In this document: piece by piece, positions 62,323-64,000 of the stretch
Layout: each line of letters starts with the position of its first letter
Position numbering within the stretch: position 1 is the stretch's first letter
Notes under the pieces: generated by a model
Database searches by the model: none
The model's input: only the letters and a program-made list of their open reading frames with translations
What the model was told of the DNA's origin: nothing
Program-made: the position numbers and the translations under genes
From: Pseudomonas vanderleydeniana
Lineage (GTDB): Bacteria; Pseudomonadota; Gammaproteobacteria; Pseudomonadales; Pseudomonadaceae
Direction of reading: 5' to 3'
Length of the DNA: 64,000 bases
Assembly: GCF_014268755.2 (NCBI RefSeq)
Contig: NZ_CP077093.1
Span: 3,646,001 to 3,710,000, forward strand

Positions 62323-64000
62323 TCAGTACCGGGCGTCCACGGGTTTCTTGTCCTTCGGCCAGTCCCTGACCTTGCCGGCAAAGTCAGGCCGGGGCTTGTG
62401 GCTGAAGTAGGCCGCCACATCCACCGCCTCCTGGTCGGTCAGGCCGCCCTGGCCGAGCGGGAAGTGATCCTTGAAGGCAATCGGCATGTTCTGCTTGACG
62501 AAGGCGGCTGCGGTGTAGGTGCGCGCCATGCCCGCGCCGAGGTTGAAGGAATCGTCACCCCACAGTGGCGGATAGACCCATTTGCCGCTGGCGTTCCTGA
62601 TGCCCTCGCCATCGTTGCCGTGGCACAGCGCACACTGCACGGCATAAAGCTTCTCGCCGTTCTCCAGGTTGGGCACGATGCTCGTGTCGATCTTGCCGAC
62701 TCCACGACCCTCGACCTTGTCCGCCGGTCTGGTCTCGCGCTTCATCCAGTCGAAATAGGCCACCATCGCCTTCATTTCCGTGGACTCCAGCGGCAACGGC
62801 TTTCCATTCATCGAGCGCAGGAAGCAGCCGTTGATCCGTTCCTCCAGGGAAATCACCCGACCGGCACGGGGTGCATAGCTGGGAAAAAACGCCGAGACAC
62901 CGACGTAGGGTGAACCATCGGCCACGGTGCCGGCGTTCAGGTGACAACTGGCGCAGTTGAGCGCATTGCCGACGTTGGCGGGCAGCAGCTCGTGGGTGTG
63001 GGTGTTGAGCTGTGCGCCCAGCACCAGTTGCCCGGCATTCGGCTCCTTGAGCAGATCGGCCAGGCGAGGTGTTTCGAACGGTCGATTGTCCTGAGTCCGC
63101 ACATCGAGGCGTTTGCGCATATCGGCGACCAGAGTCGGACGAATCGCCTGCACCACCGAATTGCCCCAGGCCCGGCGAGTGAAGTTGAGAATGTCGGTGA
63201 TTTCCTGATCACTGAGCCGCGCGAACGACGGCATGGTCAATCCCCGTGCGTGGCTGGCCGTCTGCGCCGAGCGCCAGCCGGTGAGCGTGATATGCACCAG
63301 GGTGGACGGATCTTCGGACCGCAACACCGGATTGCCCGCCAGCGGCGGGAACACGCCATGGACCCCGGCGCCGTCCGAGCGATGGCAGTCGGCGCAGAAC
63401 TGCTGGTAGCCCAGGCCGCCCCGGGAGGTCAGCAAGTCCACGGGCAGGGCGCCCGCTGAGCTGGCCGAGACCGGCGTGATAGCGGGCACCGGCCCTTGGA
63501 CGACCTGCAAGGGCTGGTCATGTTCGGAAGCGGGCAGCGACTTCAGGTACAGGCCTACCGCCCGCAGGTCCTGGTCATCCATGTACTGGGTACTGTGCTG
63601 CACCACGTCGACCATGTTGCCGGACACCGTGCCATGGCTGTTGCGCCCGGTCTTGAGCATCTCGGCGGTCTGCTCGGGCGTCCACAGGTTGCGCAGGCTG
63701 AGGGCGCGCCAGCCTTCCACGGTTTCCCCGGCAAGGAAGTGGCTGCCGTGCCTGCCGGCTTCGGACAGGGTTTTCTCCTGGAAACCGATGCCGCGGGGCG
63801 TATGGCAGGCCCCGCAGTGCCCCAGCCCCTGGACGATATAGGCCCCGCGGTTCCAGGCATCACTCTGTTCGGGGTTGGCGGTGAACACCTGGTCGTCGAG
63901 GAACATCCAGTTCCACATCGACAGGCCCCAGCGCTGGTTGAACGGGAACCCCATCTCCAGCGGCCGGTTCGGTTGGCGAACCGGACTGACGCCCTCCATC
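62323..64000 (-). CDS. multihaem c-type cytochrome, dehydrogenase-subunit plus TsdA-like fusion, 5' end outside window
   Basis: Partial; 558 residues are visible and the N-terminus lies to the right of the window. Haem-binding CxxCH motifs in order: CGACH, CADCH, CASCH and CALCH. The first two, with the GYQQFCADCHRSDGAG context and MPSFARLSDQEITDILNFTRRAWGN, are as in the cytochrome subunits of membrane-bound alcohol/gluconate dehydrogenases, which usually carry a third, more N-terminal haem. The second pair lies in a TsdA (thiosulfate dehydrogenase)-like part: NCASCHLNAGT, FFPSYAPRAGRVISLEERINGCF, then CALCHGNDGEGI and KQNMPIAFKDH. Thus it is apparently a natural fusion. It would be exported to the periplasm. 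The partner dehydrogenase gene is not in the window. Confidence 0.88.
   Translation of the reverse strand, partial: MEGVSPVRQPNRPLEMGFPFNQRWGLSMWNWMFLDDQVFTANPEQSDAWNRGAYIVQGLGHCGACHTPRGIGFQEKTLSEAGRHGSHFLAGETVEGWRALSLRNLWTPEQTAEMLKTGRNSHGTVSGNMVDVVQHSTQYMDDQDLRAVGLYLKSLPASEHDQPLQVVQGPVPAITPVSASSAGALPVDLLTSRGGLGYQQFCADCHRSDGAGVHGVFPPLAGNPVLRSEDPSTLVHITLTGWRSAQTASHARGLTMPSFARLSDQEITDILNFTRRAWGNSVVQAIRPTLVADMRKRLDVRTQDNRPFETPRLADLLKEPNAGQLVLGAQLNTHTHELLPANVGNALNCASCHLNAGTVADGSPYVGVSAFFPSYAPRAGRVISLEERINGCFLRSMNGKPLPLESTEMKAMVAYFDWMKRETRPADKVEGRGVGKIDTSIVPNLENGEKLYAVQCALCHGNDGEGIRNASGKWVYPPLWGDDSFNLGAGMARTYTAAAFVKQNMPIAFKDHFPLGQGGLTDQEAVDVAAYFSHKPRPDFAGKVRDWPKDKKPVDARY

Overview
The window is GC-rich DNA from a Pseudomonas-type gammaproteobacterium. 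The evidence is the REP/BIME repeats (TGTAGGAGC...GCCCGCGAA type), the household gene set (rlhA, DUF3391/HD-GYP, ku/ligD, liv-type ABC, glycine betaine ProX/ProW) and translationally coupled GC-rich operons. No tRNA, rRNA, CRISPR array, integrase or transposase was seen. All functional calls come from reading motifs by eye; no database search was run.

Region 1 (1-20207) is most of a non-ribosomal peptide/polyketide cluster, cut at the left edge. Plus-strand genes encode: a cysteine-coding A-PCP-oxidase protein (partial); a TubC-docking C-A-PCP-TE protein; a 3,048-residue hybrid, A-PCP-C-A(Pro)-PCP-KS-KR-ACP-TE, with no acyltransferase; an unrecognised 244-residue protein; an MbtH-like protein; and a TauD-type dioxygenase. 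Facing them on the minus strand is a second operon: MFS transporter, GSCFA protein, SGNH-like hydrolase. The proline code, a single ketoreducing extension and a TauD oxygenase suggest a hydroxylated proline-ketide building block, in logic like detoxin/rimosamide. Next to it lies a thiazole-forming cysteine module. This combination is the best candidate here for an undescribed system.

Region 2 (20357-26857) has rlhA, a RidA-family gene, an EmrAB-type efflux pair and an unrecognised lipoprotein. Region 3 (26907-34560) is one minus-strand operon, livHMGF, a periplasmic binding protein, atcB and atcC, with a divergent LysR regulator. It looks like uptake of 2-aminothiazoline-4-carboxylate (or a relative) and its conversion through N-carbamoylcysteine to cysteine. 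Region 4 (34824-40571) holds a LuxR-type regulator, an EutH-like permease, an SDR dehydrogenase and a PAS-PAS-GGDEF-EAL protein.

Region 5 (40761-46655) is a catabolic operon (aldehyde dehydrogenase, DapA-family aldolase/deaminase, FAD amine oxidase, ProX). It ends in a proW gene with its 5' end missing, butted directly against the 3' end of a Rieske oxygenase gene on the opposite strand, which looks like a deletion scar. Region 6 (46779-54844) has an AGCS symporter, an alpha/beta hydrolase, a LysR regulator divergent from three tandem RraA-like genes plus an aminotransferase, and an APC permease. Region 7 (55037-64000) has an HD-GYP protein, the Ku/LigD end-joining pair, a DUF72 protein, an EamA transporter behind a 12-bp perfect inverted repeat, and a partial multihaem cytochrome that appears to join a dehydrogenase-type cytochrome subunit to a TsdA-like module.
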